From contig JASSKH010000011.1 of the NCBI GenBank assembly GCA_031763025.1, positions 12,064,580 through 12,128,579 on the forward strand: a stretch of 64,000 nucleotides of DNA. Direction: 5' to 3'. A program made the translations under genes and the position numbers. This DNA comes from Macrocystis pyrifera (lineage: Eukaryota > Sar > Phaeophyceae > Laminariales > Laminariaceae). Positions 20,979-32,892 of the stretch are shown here, in pieces; the stretch's first letter is position 1, and every line of letters begins with the position of its first letter. Below the pieces are notes generated by a model. That model ran no database searches. It was not told the DNA's origin and saw nothing but the letters and a program-made list of their open reading frames with translations.

Positions 20979-22092
20979 ATGTCATATTGCTCCCATGGCT
21001 CCTGCACAACGAGACCGGTTTTCAACTTCGAGGGCAGCAAGAAAGGGATGTATTGCAGGCAGCATGCTGCGGATGGAATGGTGGACGTCCGCAGCCTGCG
21101 CTGTTCGCATGACTCTTGCACTAAGGCGCCTAGCTTCAATGTCGAGGGCGAGAAGACGGGGGTGCATTGCCGCTAGCATGCTCGGAACGACATGGTGAAC
21201 GTCCGCGGGCCGCATTGCGCACATGACTCTTGCACTAGGGGACCGAGCTTCAATTTCGAGGGCAGTAAGAAACGAGTATACTGCAAGCGACACGCTAAAA
21301 AAGATATGGTGAACGTGCACAGCCCGCATTGTTCATATGGCTCTCGCAAAAGGGGGCCGAGGTTCAACATCAAGGGCGAGGAAGCGGTGTACGGCAACAG
21401 CATGCTGGAGACGGCATGGTGAACGTCCACGGGCCGCGTTGCTCACATGACTCTTGCACTCGGAAGCCGTACTTCGATGTCGAGGGCAGTACTGCAAGCG
21501 ACACGCTGAGGACGGAATGGTAAATGTCTGCAACAGGACTTGCTCCAATGACTCCTGCACAGCGAGGCCGAACTACAACGTGGTAGGCAGCAATACGGCG
21601 ATGTCTTGCAAGCAACATGCTGGGGACAGCACGGTGGACGTTGTCAGCAAGCGTTGCTCACATGACTCTTGTAGGAGGCCGTACCCCGATGTCGAGGGCA
21701 GCCAGACGGGGGCGTGCTGCTGTCTCCATGCTAAAACTGGCGTGGTGGACGTCCGTAGTAAGCATTGCTCACACGACTCCTGCCTTAGGCGGCCGACATG
21801 GGGAATCCTGACTGATGGGGTGGCTACTGCTTGCGCCCGTCATAAGAGCGATATCTTGGACGGCCCGGTGGTCAACTTGGAGGCGACGTGCAAGGTCTCG
21901 TGTTGTAAGACGAGAACGCGCTGGGGACTCGACGGGAAGCAGCCTACCCACTGCCTTGATCACGGCCCGCTCCGGGATGGGCTAGTTCGTACTATCGGGA
22001 CGGATGGCACACCGAGGGCTGATAGCCGCTGGCCTTCGTACGGTGCCGTAAATGGCCCCTCTTCTCTCGTAAAAGCTGAGTGTTGCTTCTGA
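20979..22092 (+). pseudogene. EsV-1-7 repeat protein, disrupted paralogue
   Basis: Clearly homologous to the intact gene at 6096-7442 from the ATG (20979) to the C-terminal SRW/TRW-GLDGKQPTHCLDH repeat. It is broken by an in-frame TAG at 21174-21176 (at the residue before HA in repeat 2, where the intact copy has GAG), a frameshift near 21390-21400, and a second frameshift with a short deletion near 21490-21500. Some metal-ligand cysteines are lost as well, for example CSYGSRKRG at about 21337. The last five repeats are still open in one frame (21502-22092), so a truncated product is conceivable; decay is the simpler reading. Confidence 0.85.
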
Positions 22093-22904
22093 AAGCTTTC
22101 GAAGTAAGGCCGAAGGTTTGGTGGTCACAGTTCGGTGACCTGTGGGAGCGTTCGATTGCGCGGGGGAAAAATGGCCTCTATGGTCGGCCTTACCGTGGCT
22201 TGAGGGCTTGTGATGGCGTTTGCCTTTTGGTCACATCCCCGCTTGGGACACGTGTCCGTCATGTCACCTTTTGGAGCCTTACGTACCTGGTTTGGCGTGA
22301 GGCAATCGGCGTACAGTCTATGTATAGCATAAGGCCAGGATGTTCCTCAGCACCGGTGATATATAGCTTTTTCGCTACGTAGGCAGTCCTTGTGTGGGAA
22401 CTTGATACGCATATATTATGTCATCCAGCCGCAATAAACACGCCGCTATGTCACGGAGTGTAGATGGTAACTTGTTGGACGGCACGGTTGCTGTGTCCTG
22501 CAGCACTGTGCCTCAATTTGTTTCGGCCTTGTATCAGGGTGCTTAGTTACCCCTGCCAGGGGTTAGTTGTATTCCCAAGGTCCGTCTAGAGGGCTCAGAT
22601 CCGGGTGGGATCAGGTCGGAGTGGAGTCAGAGTGTCAAGCGGGAGAAGAAGTGCAACTACGTGTGTGTTTTGTGTTGGTGGTGAAGCAACCATAATCAAA
22701 ATGCCGTAACTTCAGTATTTGAACAGTCAATGGAAATTGTGCATGAGTTAGCGAGCTCTACTGTTACCACTGCCAGCGATCGTTAGGCTCCTGCAGGAAC
22801 AAGCATCTGAAGAAACGCGGGTAACCATTTCGACTCCTGCCCAATGGTAACGTCGAAACTGAATCTTGCACGTTCAGGCGACCACTTTGAACCAATCGAC
22901 TGGC

Positions 22905-24765
22905 GGCTTATGATCAAGGCTTATGACAGTGACTGAGAATAGTGACGGGACGGGACGGGACAGGTTTTGACTTGTTTGGCGGGGGAAAAAAAAATGAAAA
23001 CGGGACGGGACGGGACGGTAAAATGAGGACCTAAAAAGTTGACGGGACGAGACGGGACGGGACAACGGGTGCGTAATTTCTCGACGGGACGGGACGGTAA
23101 AACTCGACGGGGTAGATTTTCTCGACGGGACGGGACGGTAAATATTTTTTCCTCGGCGGGACGGGACGGTAAATATTTTAATCCACGGCGGGGCCGGACG
23201 GTAATTTTCTTTTTCTTCGGCGGGGCGGGACGGTAAATATTTTTTCCTTGGCGGAACGGGACGGTAAATATGTTTTCCCTCTTTTCCACTACAAGGTCGG
23301 CATGGTTGTACGCGAAGAATTTCCTGCACTGCTGATTGCGCGAAGGGAGGGAAAAGGAACACGAAGGGAACCGGTCCGACGCAGACGTTTTTTCTTGTCG
23401 ACCCACAGCCCAAGCCCCGAGAAGTGCTGTCACCACACGGGCGACGTCTTCTTCTGACTTCTTCCCACCCCTGCCCCAAACGCTGTTGTTGCGATGCCAG
23501 CTAGTGGTGGCTGTTCTGATGGTGGCGCTTGCGCCGTGTTACTGGTGGTTGTGGAGGTGGTGGTGGAGGTGGTGGTGCCGCTGCTGGTCGATCGACCCCG
23601 CCCGTGAGATAGGCATCCATGGCGTCCGTGCCGGTCACACCAACTATGTTAGGAGACGGCACTTTCACCTCTTGACAGACAAGCAACTTTGCTTTGACAT
23701 GCCTTGACTGACATCAAACTACTAGGTTTTAGTGTGGAACACCCGACCCTACATCCTTGACAGCGCACGTTTCGCGTCTCGCTTGACGACACGCTTGATG
23801 ACATGTCTCCTGACACCTTTTTGGACCACACAAGTACTGGTGTGGCCGTGAGTTGAGTGGTCTCTGTGCTGTTTGTGTGTGGTGGCGAGCTTGCAGCTGC
23901 GGCAGGTGTTGCGCGTGGAAGTATGAAGTGTGAAGATTCATAAAAAATGAACAAAAAAACAAGACCACGAGGTACATGCACCACTTAGTTGGTAATTTTT
24001 CGATTTTTTTTCGTACGTCGGAATACTTGGGCTTTCATTTAAACATATACTATTAATAGTGAAAGCAAATCATTAACCAGCTGCTGATCATCAACACCAG
24101 CGCAGCTTTTTCTGCTAAAACAATATGAAGTACAGGTAAATGTGGTGCGGAGCAATTTGAAATTATTCTTCGTACAAGATGAAGATGATGAAAATACGTC
24201 AGCCGTGAGTACGACTAACCAATTGAATAGTTGATACCTGGTACTCAATTTGTCAAGCTGCGTACTACACCTGCTGTTCTATGTTTCGTTCATAGTATGA
24301 GAGTTGTGCACAATTTCTGGTAACGTATGTATTTATATAGGAATCACTACTGAATTTTTGTACAACTTGAAGTTTCTTGATAAATTTCGTACTTCGTGGT
24401 GGGAACGGATGGGAACAGACGACCACGAACGTATCTTGCAGGGGAAGAGGCAAGTCGTGTCCGGCGGAAGGGAACTGCTGTTGTGACAACGGTGCAGTTT
24501 TTGATGATGGGACGGGACGGTAAATTTACGGTGTAACGACGAGACGGGGCGGTAATTTTCGGTGTCACGGCGGGACGGGACGGTAATCCAACGGGAGGAA
24601 TTTTATTGGCGGGACGGGACGGTAAGTGACGACGGTCACGGAATTTGTCGGCGGGACGGGACGGCGGGACGTTTTTGACGACGATTTTGCCGTTCCGTCC
24701 CGCCCCGCCGTTACCGCCGGTACCGTCCCGCCGAAATACGGTGATATAAGCCTTGCCTATTATGG
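22905..24765. mobile_element. Insertion with GGGACGGGAC-type repeats at both ends
   Basis: Absent from the matching place in unit B (about 8310-8365). The left end (22945-23265) holds more than ten interspersed units of GACGGGACGGGACGGTAAA, several followed by TATTTT. The right end (24508-24740) holds similar units, the last ones inverted (CCGTCCCGCC). The middle has no convincing gene and contains a MITE-4 copy (23647-23815). It resembles a non-autonomous DNA transposon with subterminal repeats. The exact ends were not fixed, and the class is unknown. Confidence 0.6.
23647..23815. mobile_element. MITE-4 copy 1
   Basis: Ends TGTTAGGAGACGGCAC and GACATGTCTCCTGACA are inverted repeats. The related element at 49698-49823 shares both ends and inner blocks (CTTGACA, TTTGMYTTGAC, CTAGGTTTYAGTGT). 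No coding capacity. Confidence 0.65.
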
Positions 24766-25330
24766 ACGTAGGACGGGTTACCAGGGTTTGCATGTGACCA
24801 CCATTTCCGTCCCCAGTTTGCTAGAGTTGTAGATGAACGAACACATTTCTAAACCGGGGATGGAAAACTCGTCCTCCCCGGGTGCGGCGGGGAACCTCGG
24901 CGTTTCTCCGGGAGGGAACTCTGACGCCAAGCTCCGTGCCGTCTCACGGGGCGGGGTCTGGCGAGGGGGCCCTCCGGACCAATGGAATTGGAGCTCGGGA
25001 AACGCTGGATTGAAAATTGAACGTAATTTGTTTATCCTACGTAGTATGTTGTATCGTTGTATAGCAGTACACGTACACATTGTTCGTTCACCACTTGAGA
25101 CTGTACCTTTTCGGCCCGTCCGGCGTCAAATGAAATCTGTTGAAACGTTCAGCAGGAGTGTGCATGTCGCAAAGGCACGCCGATTTCGCCACAAACGCCG
25201 TCGGCGCCGATTAAGCTGTCCTTTTAACTTATCAGTAGTCTTTCTGCCAGGTATCCGCACATGGGATATGTGAGCAAGGTCACCGATCCCCACTTCCATC
25301 ATCGAGGTTACGCGGGGCAGTCACCTTACT

Positions 25331-27317
25331 GATCTCTATCGTAAAATAGTTGTCAGTATGTTCATACATGTCTTTGTTATGGCACTCATGGCGAAGAACG
25401 CCTATCCCGCGCAAAACCAAGGACTGCCGAGAAGAACGAAGTTTTGAAAGCACTCCACTCATGACACACGGTACACACAGCACACATACGCGTGGCACAC
25501 GGAACACAGCATTGCAGGAGTGGGATATTATTTACAGGAAGTCGAAAAGGACTCGCCGACGAAGGGGCTGGAACTCTCGAACACGCTCGGCTGCCCACGA
25601 AAATGGTACTGCAGGAGCAGCAGCAGTGTCGTTTTACCTGTGGCAGGATGCATGTATCACACAACAGCTGAGACCCCCAGTTCAACAGACCGCAGCGTCC
25701 AACAGAAAAAAGAGCTACCAATAGGAAGCCACAGCGGCACAACGCGTTCAAACTGCCGCACGCGCGTGATGTTGCCTCCTGCTCTCCTGGCGGGCGGGAG
25801 GCGCTTACAGCGTTATAGCCAGCTGGTTGAAGCACGCACCCTGCAATGCTCATTCACCGCTGCTTGTTTTATGTGGTGTCTGGGTTGCGTAAAACCACGA
25901 GAAAAAATAATTAAAAATAAGAATAAAAAGACATGACCTCAACGAGGATCGCGCGCGTGGTGTGGGCTGCTGCTGCTTGTGCTGCAAGGCGGGATTGTAA
26001 CGTTGTATTTGCGCTCTTCGCATGTTGTACGATGTCTAAATTTCTGGGGTGTGCCTCGGGCAAGAAATACGAAACTTGGACGTACTGTATGAGGACAGTT
26101 GAGGTACTCATTTTTAAATGTGAGGTTCCTTATATTTCCGTCCAGAGAGTGTGCAGATCTGTCACACGGCAACGAGAGGTAGGTGGTGGATTACGGACCG
26201 CAGGCCTCGATAGACACAACGAGCCACGGCAGTACAAGGGACATGTGCTTGTGGCGCACACGCACAGCGTATGGGCGGCATCGTTGTCACGCTGTGCTCT
26301 GTGCATATGGTCTGTTGTCTGCTCTGTGCATATTGTCTGTTGTCTACCCGGTGTATGTCTGGACTGTGTGCTCATGCGAGCCTAGAGAACGAACAGGCAT
26401 CATTTCACCGGTACGTACGTACAAAATAAGGCCTCTCGTACTGAAAGCAGGCAAGTCGTCTTATCCACTCCGGCCGAAAATAAAACTTTGAATGCTTGCC
26501 ACGCGCTCCACACCGCACGGATCGCGCCCGGACCTCGATCAATGTGTCCGGCCGGTCTTCCGGTGTCGACTACGTCGTGGTTTTTGTTAAGAGTTGTCGT
26601 ACGAGGAGATATGTTCGACAAATTCACAACATTTTCACAAGCATAACTATACACATACGAGGGGAGGGCAGCAGGAAGTGGTACCTAACGAACCGGTGAT
26701 CACCCTTACTTTTTGCAATATATATATAAATTTCAAAACCGAGTGTGGTCTTCTGCGGTGAGGTGGTCAATATTAGAAGAGTGGTGTCTGAAACCAAATA
26801 CGTTAGCACGGTTGTAGTGGTGTATGGTGTGCTTGCACCTCCTCGGTCCGTGTCTCGTTCTTTCAATGGCATTGATGTATGCCATATGTTGTTCTCGGGT
26901 GTACGTGCTCGACTTGCGTAAGTTAACACCAGGCACGGGTAAAGTGCTTGCAGTAGCCAGTGATCATGTTCTAACTTTCGTTTAGGGTCGAGCAGAAAGC
27001 TGCAGGGGATCTTAAGCAGCCACCCCTTAGCCTGACCAAATATAAAAACATTGCACTGCTGTATCTGACATATTCGCAACGGGTTTTGTCCAATGATACG
27101 TAGAGGTGACCCGACTTGTGATCTCCCGACGTCGTAAGAGACGACTGGAGGTGCGAGAGCGAATTCACTAGCGAATGCAGACGTATTGAAGGTCATCATA
27201 TTTGACTAAATTAATACTTGTGTATGCCAGTATCGCGATGCCAAGATGTACGTAGGAGTTACTACCCCGTGAGAGGTGCCAAAAACGGCGAGTGGGGATA
27301 ATGCCATTGACACTGCT
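25331..27317. other. Intergenic, no gene supported
   Basis: Frames up to about 190 codons exist but overlap on both strands and show no recognisable domain. The longest is listed separately (26624-27199, minus). Confidence 0.5.
26624..27199 (-). CDS. Unrecognised 191-codon open frame
   Basis: An uninterrupted minus-strand frame with an ATG start. Its composition is not extreme. I recognise no domain, signal peptide or repeat. The last third (about 26624-26750) runs through AT-rich sequence (ATATATATA) and is unlike coding DNA. It lies next to the truncated left side of a copia relic, so it may be old transposon or chance sequence. No conservation with any other part of the window was found. 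Confidence 0.12.
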   Translation of the reverse strand: MMTFNTSAFASEFALAPPVVSYDVGRSQVGSPLRIIGQNPLRICQIQQCNVFIFGQAKGWLLKIPCSFLLDPKRKLEHDHWLLQALYPCLVLTYASRARTPENNIWHTSMPLKERDTDRGGASTPYTTTTVLTYLVSDTTLLILTTSPQKTTLGFEIYIYIAKSKGDHRFVRYHFLLPSPRMCIVMLVKML

Positions 27318-27828
27318 GTAGGTTTGGATTTAAGCAGAGGGTGTGTCATGCGGTTGATTGAGTTCGGCCCTGCATCCATAGCAAACGTAGTTCGTGTGGA
27401 TGACGTTTTGACTGCAGGCAAGATTGGATTAGTTCTGTGAAGACCTGAACCGCCATATTCAGATCAACAATCTGGGTGAGTTGCGGCGGTACGATGCTTG
27501 TCGTATTTCGAGGGATTGGGATGCTGGTAGTTCGACGATATTGCAGCAAGCTTTCGCCGAAAGACTGCGACAATGTTTGATGTTAGCTCTGGGAAGAATA
27601 TCCCGCTTTCGACTGATGTGAAGCTCGAGGGGTTCGACGAGAATACCCGTGGTGATTGGCCCTTTCTCAAGTTGGCAGGCTTCTTGATGTGGCTCGTGAA
27701 CCAAACTCGATCGCTTATTGAGTACGCGTTGAGGGTGGTAGCGAGGTACGCGAAATCGCCGACGGAGGTACACTGGGGGAGAGCGGTTGGTGTTTTAGAG
27801 CGTGGTTTTCTACGACAGAATTCATGTA

Positions 27829-28080
27829 GAGGCGTTCTACGATAGAGCTTTACTCTAATTTTTCTTCTGAGGTTCCTCACTTGACCTTAAGGAGCTCCAT
27901 ACCTCGCCCGAAAACTGACTTCAGCAAAAATCAAATTGCATCCTGATTCATGATCCCATGGCTCGAGTATATAAAAAAAAAAATCGAAACAAGATTGTCT
28001 TTGCGACAATTTTCGGTTAAGGAATCCCGTCAATAAAAAACCTTTTTAGCGGAAATGTGCCACCTCTATCGTAGAAAGCG
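27829..28080 (-). mobile_element. MITE-2 copy B, inserted in the copia relic
   Basis: Runs from GAGGCGTTCTACGATAGAG to CTCTATCGTAGAAAGCG, inverted ends. It is the reverse complement of copies A and C in its inner blocks. It interrupts the relic just before the block GGTAGCGGGCTTGAG of RNase H, so it arrived after the copia insertion. Confidence 0.8.
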
Positions 28081-29237
28081 TCGGTAGCGGGCTTGAGCAG
28101 GTAGCTTTTGCGAACGCCGGCTATGCCAACAACGCCGTGGACAAGACGTCAGTTTCCGGTGGGGCTACCGTGTATGCGGGGGGGGTGCGTGCGCTTGTTT
28201 CCAAGGAGACAGAAACGCGTCACGCGCTCGACCACTGAAGCCGATCAGGTGGCACTGGCAGACACCATCGAGGAGGCGATGTGTGGGGTGTTTTTCTTTC
28301 CGATTTTCGGACGAGGTGCATACCGTGCTTGAGGATGACCAGGGGGACAAGGCAAATGGTACAAGCCTCAGTGCGCACGTCCAACTCGAGACACATCGAC
28401 GTGCGACTCCACTTTTTGCGGGAGCGTACTTTCAAGGGGGGAGGGCGGGGGGGGATGTTATTACCCTTGTAGAGTAAGAGAATCAGCGTACGGACGTCTT
28501 GTTGAAGCCACTCAACAATGGGGCTTCTCGTTTCCACCAGGATTTTCCAATGAATCTTTGATACCTTCTTCGCGATGGAAGGTTCGTGAATTTATTTTCA
28601 GAGTGATAAAATTGCTTGATCTATCAACCTGAAGAGAGTTCCGTTTTTCCCTGGCTAATTCTGGAGACGATGTCATGCATCCTGGTAATGGATTTCGAGA
28701 GTTTTTTTGTTTTTAATGGTTTCAGCTCGAGCAAGTATTCTTTCGAGTACTTCCGTCGTCAGAAAAAAATCTAAGGGAAAAGGGCTGTATGTTATCTCGT
28801 ATTTCCGTCGTGATCTGTGGGGGATAAAATTAGACAGTTTTTCGGAAGAACGGGGCTTCTTGCGAAACCCACTTTGTAGCCTTTGTTTTCTTGATTAATG
28901 TTTCGTTTTGTTGACGTGACTATATACTGTGATATTTTCCATGTTCGCTATGGTTTCGTATAGAACTGAGAGAGAGGTTTACGCTAGTACTGGGGAGATC
29001 CGAAAACGCCGAGGGACGTGTGCGGTCCGTGCTGATTTGTTTTTACTTGAGGGTTGAGTGTTGAGGAGGTTGATGCTTTGATTTTTAGTTTTATCGAACA
29101 TTTATGTTTCTCAGTTTTATTTGAGTTGGCTTTGAGTTGGTCATGATGTTGCGATATATCAACCCTGCGATGCCGTGTCTTGTCAGGCACAGAACAAGGG
29201 GGATACTGGCATGGTCGTATACAACGAACAAGGGGCA

Positions 29238-29539
29238 TGTTGGGTGTGCTTAGGAACACGGCGGAGATGTTCCATCTGGTATACGAGAGCTCCATGTGTT
29301 GGTGTGGGAATAAAGAAAAGAGGGATACCGGCGGTTAGTCTGCGGGCAATAGGAGAGGTCTACAATTGTTCTGGCGGTTCGCTCGAAAAAGGCCTGTCAT
29401 GTTTCGTCATGGGCTATCACCCTCACCCGACATCTCGGTAATATTTCAAGAATAGAGAGTTCCGTGATACTGCCCTGGCTCAGCCACGCTTTTCCGTGCC
29501 AGATGCGTCTACCAGAATACCTTTAGGGATCGATCAACG
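29238..29539 (+). repeat. Diverged right LTR of the copia relic
   Basis: Begins TGTTGGGTGTGCTTAGGAAC, where Copia-1 has TATTGATTATGCTCAGAAAC, and ends GGGATCGATCAAC. Shared blocks include AACACGRCGGAGA, GGGAGTTCC/GAGAGCTCC and TCMRCCACGC. It indicates that the family LTR originally began with TG. Confidence 0.75.
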
Positions 29540-29989
29540 GTTTCGCTATTTAATTGTCTACACACACCCCTTCCTATTCTTCTAACCCATGCCACACAGT
29601 TTTTCTGCCTGTGTCCCGCCACTCCATGCTCGTTTTCGGTTCTGGCGTGACTCGGAAATGTTCTTTCTTCTAGTGTACGTTTCCTATTGCAGAACAGTAC
29701 ATTCCTACTTCGTCGCACTTCATTTTGAACTCAACACATCCAGGGTCTGATGTCTTTCAGATATTTTACCGACGCGCGACACATCATAGTGTCTGCGGCA
29801 CGGACCTGTAGCTTGGAGCCAAGTTCAACATCCTTAGCACAAGTACCCTACGTTTGTGTTAGGCGATCTGCATGGTGCCCATTTTGGAGTCCCTTCGTAT
29901 CTTCCATATTTTCGCCTCGCCGCTGTGCTGGTTACTTCCCTCTAGGTGTAGGTCATAAGTTACTGTCCAACGGTCAAGGACTGCTTGCG

Positions 29990-30272
29990 TAACCCAAAGC
30001 CTTACTGTTTCTCATGCCATTAGGAACAAGACGCGTAGGATTCATTGCGGATTGAGGAGTTTCATGCCGAATACGCACTCTGATAAATGGATAGTGGGAT
30101 ATCGGGATACTTTCTTATTCTACCGCTGCCACTCGTTGTGTAGCTTCTTAATAGACCGAGTCGGCCCGACAGCTCCGTACCAGTACAAGAAGAGATCATT
30201 CCGAGTTACGGTCTAGAGCCAACCACGCTGCTCGTGCCAGCTGCGTTTATGATTTCAGAGATCAATCAACCC
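29990..30272 (+). repeat. Copia LTR fragment (solo LTR or older relic)
   Basis: The last 90 bp (AGAGCCAACCACGC, GTGCCAGCTGCG, TCAGAGATCAATCAAC) match the end of the Copia-1 LTR. The earlier part is only weakly similar, so the left boundary is approximate. Confidence 0.6.
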
Positions 30273-32160
30273 AAAACAGTTTTTGTTCCCTTATACCAAA
30301 ATACGAACCAGGCATAGGCATGGAAAAACTAGATGAAGTGTAAAGATTCTTCAATATCGCTAATTTAGTAGTAGATACATAAACAATATACCGAAAACCT
30401 ACCATGAAGGCGGATCACCTGTCAGGCATACACACAAATAGATACAGCAAGGTCACCCCGGCATGTTTAATTAACATAAATGTTGGACCTAGTGATAACA
30501 AAGCTCCAAACTTTACCGATTTTCATTGGGCGGTGGAAATTTGATATCACAATATTACAATAATCCCCACACACTAGGTGCACATACCATGCGCCAAATA
30601 AAGCCGAGGGGAGGACGAAGCATGGCGTTTACTTTATTCAAAACCTATTTTACCCACGAAACAATCACCTTGTAAGTGACCGACCGCATAACCATAGAGA
30701 AGGAGCACCAAGCGATACGTTTTTATCTTAATATCTTGAAGGATAAGCGCCGGTAGAAAATGTGTGGGGATCGTTGAGGCCGAGCTTTCGACAGCGTAGG
30801 TCTACCCGGGAAAGCTAATTACCCATGGTGAAAGATAGGCACGATGGAGAACGCGACGTACGGGGTGTTAATCCGGATCGTGTTATGATACAGGGGGTAA
30901 AAGTGGTTAGATAGTTCGATTTTTTCACGTCAAACATATGTGTATTGCGTTTCGGTATAATAAATAATAACGGTTCGTTAAGATATTTCGCATCTAAATT
31001 TATATATTTTTTTGCTTTTTCTGTTTTGGGGGAAAGAAAGGATGTCACAGTTGAGAAATTTCATGTCTAAATCTGGTTTGTGTCTCGATGTTTATGAGAA
31101 AATATCTGTGATTTCGTGCCTACTTTGTGTGTGGAGTCTGCTGTTTCGGTGGGCCTGGTTATTGAGATGTGTTTGTTTCCATGGTGTATGTGTCGGGTCC
31201 ACGTGGCGTTTGTGCGGGGAAGGGCAGTCTTCGTACATTGTTAGGTGTATGATATCCCAATGCCCGGCCGCTGTCGCAAGGTTCGCGGCATATTGTGTGA
31301 TGATAAAAACGCCGATCATACATCGGGTGCTCTCAATTAAGAAGCAGTCTGTTAAAAAAAAATATGCTTAGATTGCCACGAATAGTCCGGAATACTGCAG
31401 TAGTTTAGAAACAACGGTGCGAACCAATCGCAACCCTGTACCATACATATAGATCAACGTCGGAAACGCGAAATTGACATTGGTCCTGGAAACCAAATAA
31501 AAGGGTCTGTCTTAGCACGGAACTCTCTAACGTAGAAAACATGAACAGCAACAAGTCAGCGAATCCTGCTGTGGTCAGCGCTGCCCCGACTAAATATTTC
31601 AGGACCACCGTACAGGGTATCTAACCCACAGCTAGCACGGCAAAACGCAGTCGCACAGACCCCCCGCAAACAGTCAGCAGGCCAACCACACAACACCAGC
31701 CGCAACGTTCTTGTGCCTTTGTTTCCGGGCGTTCGAGCCAGAGTACCCCGTTTCGGCGACGTAGACATCGATCGGACTAGTCCCGCGCACGCCCAACGCT
31801 AACACCACATCGCATCAGCAGGAGCAGAGGGTCAGTACCAACCAGACACAGTGCCACTTTGCGCGTGCGTTTTCAGTCGTCATCACACCCCAGAGGCTCG
31901 TTCCAAGGGGGGGTTCCACCCCGGTGGTTCGATTCACCGGACGGAACACCTGCTGCATGTAGTCAGTTCAGATCAGTTTCATTCCACCCGCTGGCAAGCC
32001 GGGGGGATATTTTATCCCCACGGGCCCCGTTTGATCGCATGCGTGTTCACAGGAATGAACGCGAGGCTGTCGGGGCCGTTCGTTTGAGCCGATACGCGAG
32101 GGGAGAGGGGTGCAGCGCGCGAACGGCGTCTTGATGGGGGAGTGGCGCAGTCGACCCAAA
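30273..32160. other. Intergenic, no gene seen
   Basis: AT-rich to 31370, then more GC-rich. Only short unsupported frames. The last 300 bp may belong to the tyrosine-recombinase relic that follows. Confidence 0.5.
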
Positions 32161-32892
32161 ACGTACATACAGTATATAGCGGAACACCCAGACAGTCCGG
32201 GGTTGATGGAATTCAGGTGTCTCGGTGGTTTGTGAATAACAACCAGCAGTCGACCGTCAGGAGATACTTGGCCGCGATCAAGTACTTCCACAAGTTGTGC
32301 ACGGGTTGGGAACTGCTCACTTTGCACTGTATGAATGATAGTAGTAGCCGTGGGAAAAGGGATCAACCGAGCGCAAGGCATGACGCCGAACAGGACGACT
32401 GTCCTGTTGCTCTTGACTCGGTCGAATATGTCGTAACGAACTCGAGTAGTGACAGCCATGGTATCCGAGGGTAGTATGTTGTGTGATTGGGTCCCGCCCT
32501 GTCGTAGTCCTTGTTGTGCAGAGCGTCCGAACTGAGGGCGCACGCGGACGGAAAAGTCGACCCTGAGTTCTGCTTGACACGAAACTGTATTATACCTTCT
32601 TCCGACGAGACAAGCGAGCCGCGTTCGAGAACCGAGCTTGCACGAACGCAGTGCAGGTCCGTTTCTGGGGCTTAAACGCGACCAGAAGCGAGCGGGGTGT
32701 ACCATCATTCAACCAAGGGTGATGAATATGGGCCCGGGGGTGCAGAAGACCCGTCGGATGCTTTTGAAACACTGCTGGAACTACTCAATGTGCACCCCCA
32801 CCTCCCAGGAGAGGCCTCTCTCACCGCCCGATTCACGGCGTCCGGATGATAAGTGCTCACACGGACGGAAGCGGTTGTGGCTCAGAGGGTGA
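32161..32892 (+). pseudogene. Decayed tyrosine-recombinase element (DIRS- or Crypton-like)
   Basis: In-order fragments, split over three frames, look like the N-terminal SAM-like and catalytic parts of a phage-integrase-type tyrosine recombinase: a block ending HPDSPGLMEFRCLGG (from 32161), then NNNQQSTVRRYLAAIKYFHK and GWELLTLHCM (32235-32330), then VAVGKGINRAQGMTP (near 32345), then FFRRDKRAAFEN (near 32600) and DQKRAGCTII (near 32680). Stops and frameshifts lie between them. Such genes occur in DIRS retrotransposons and Crypton transposons; I cannot say which. The catalytic R-H-R-Y residues were not located with confidence. Confidence 0.55.

Larger units (their letters stand above)
19118..25330. 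repeat. Segmental duplication, unit C (with a dead EsV-1-7 copy)
   Basis: Collinear with unit B (about 4240-9400; see there for matching blocks), but longer because of the 1.9-kb insertion at about 22905-24765. It contains an AT microsatellite at 19735-19752, a TTTG tandem run near 20188-20211 and a C-run near 20264-20273. Confidence 0.75.
27318..29539 (+). mobile_element. Decayed, 5'-truncated Ty1/copia relic
   Basis: Starts inside reverse transcriptase (block GGATTTAAGCAGAG, matching 15093 of Copia-1) and continues through weakened RNase H to a diverged right LTR. Frames are broken many times: the catalytic VHVDD is now VRVDD, and STTEAEY is STTEADQ. A MITE-2 copy has inserted at 27829-28080. 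Gag, protease, integrase and the left LTR are missing. Confidence 0.85.

Noticed and set aside
22945-23265. CRISPR-like or telomere-like array
   Set aside because: The units vary in spacing and sequence, have no unique spacers, and the context is eukaryotic; GGGACGGGAC is not a known telomere repeat of this group.
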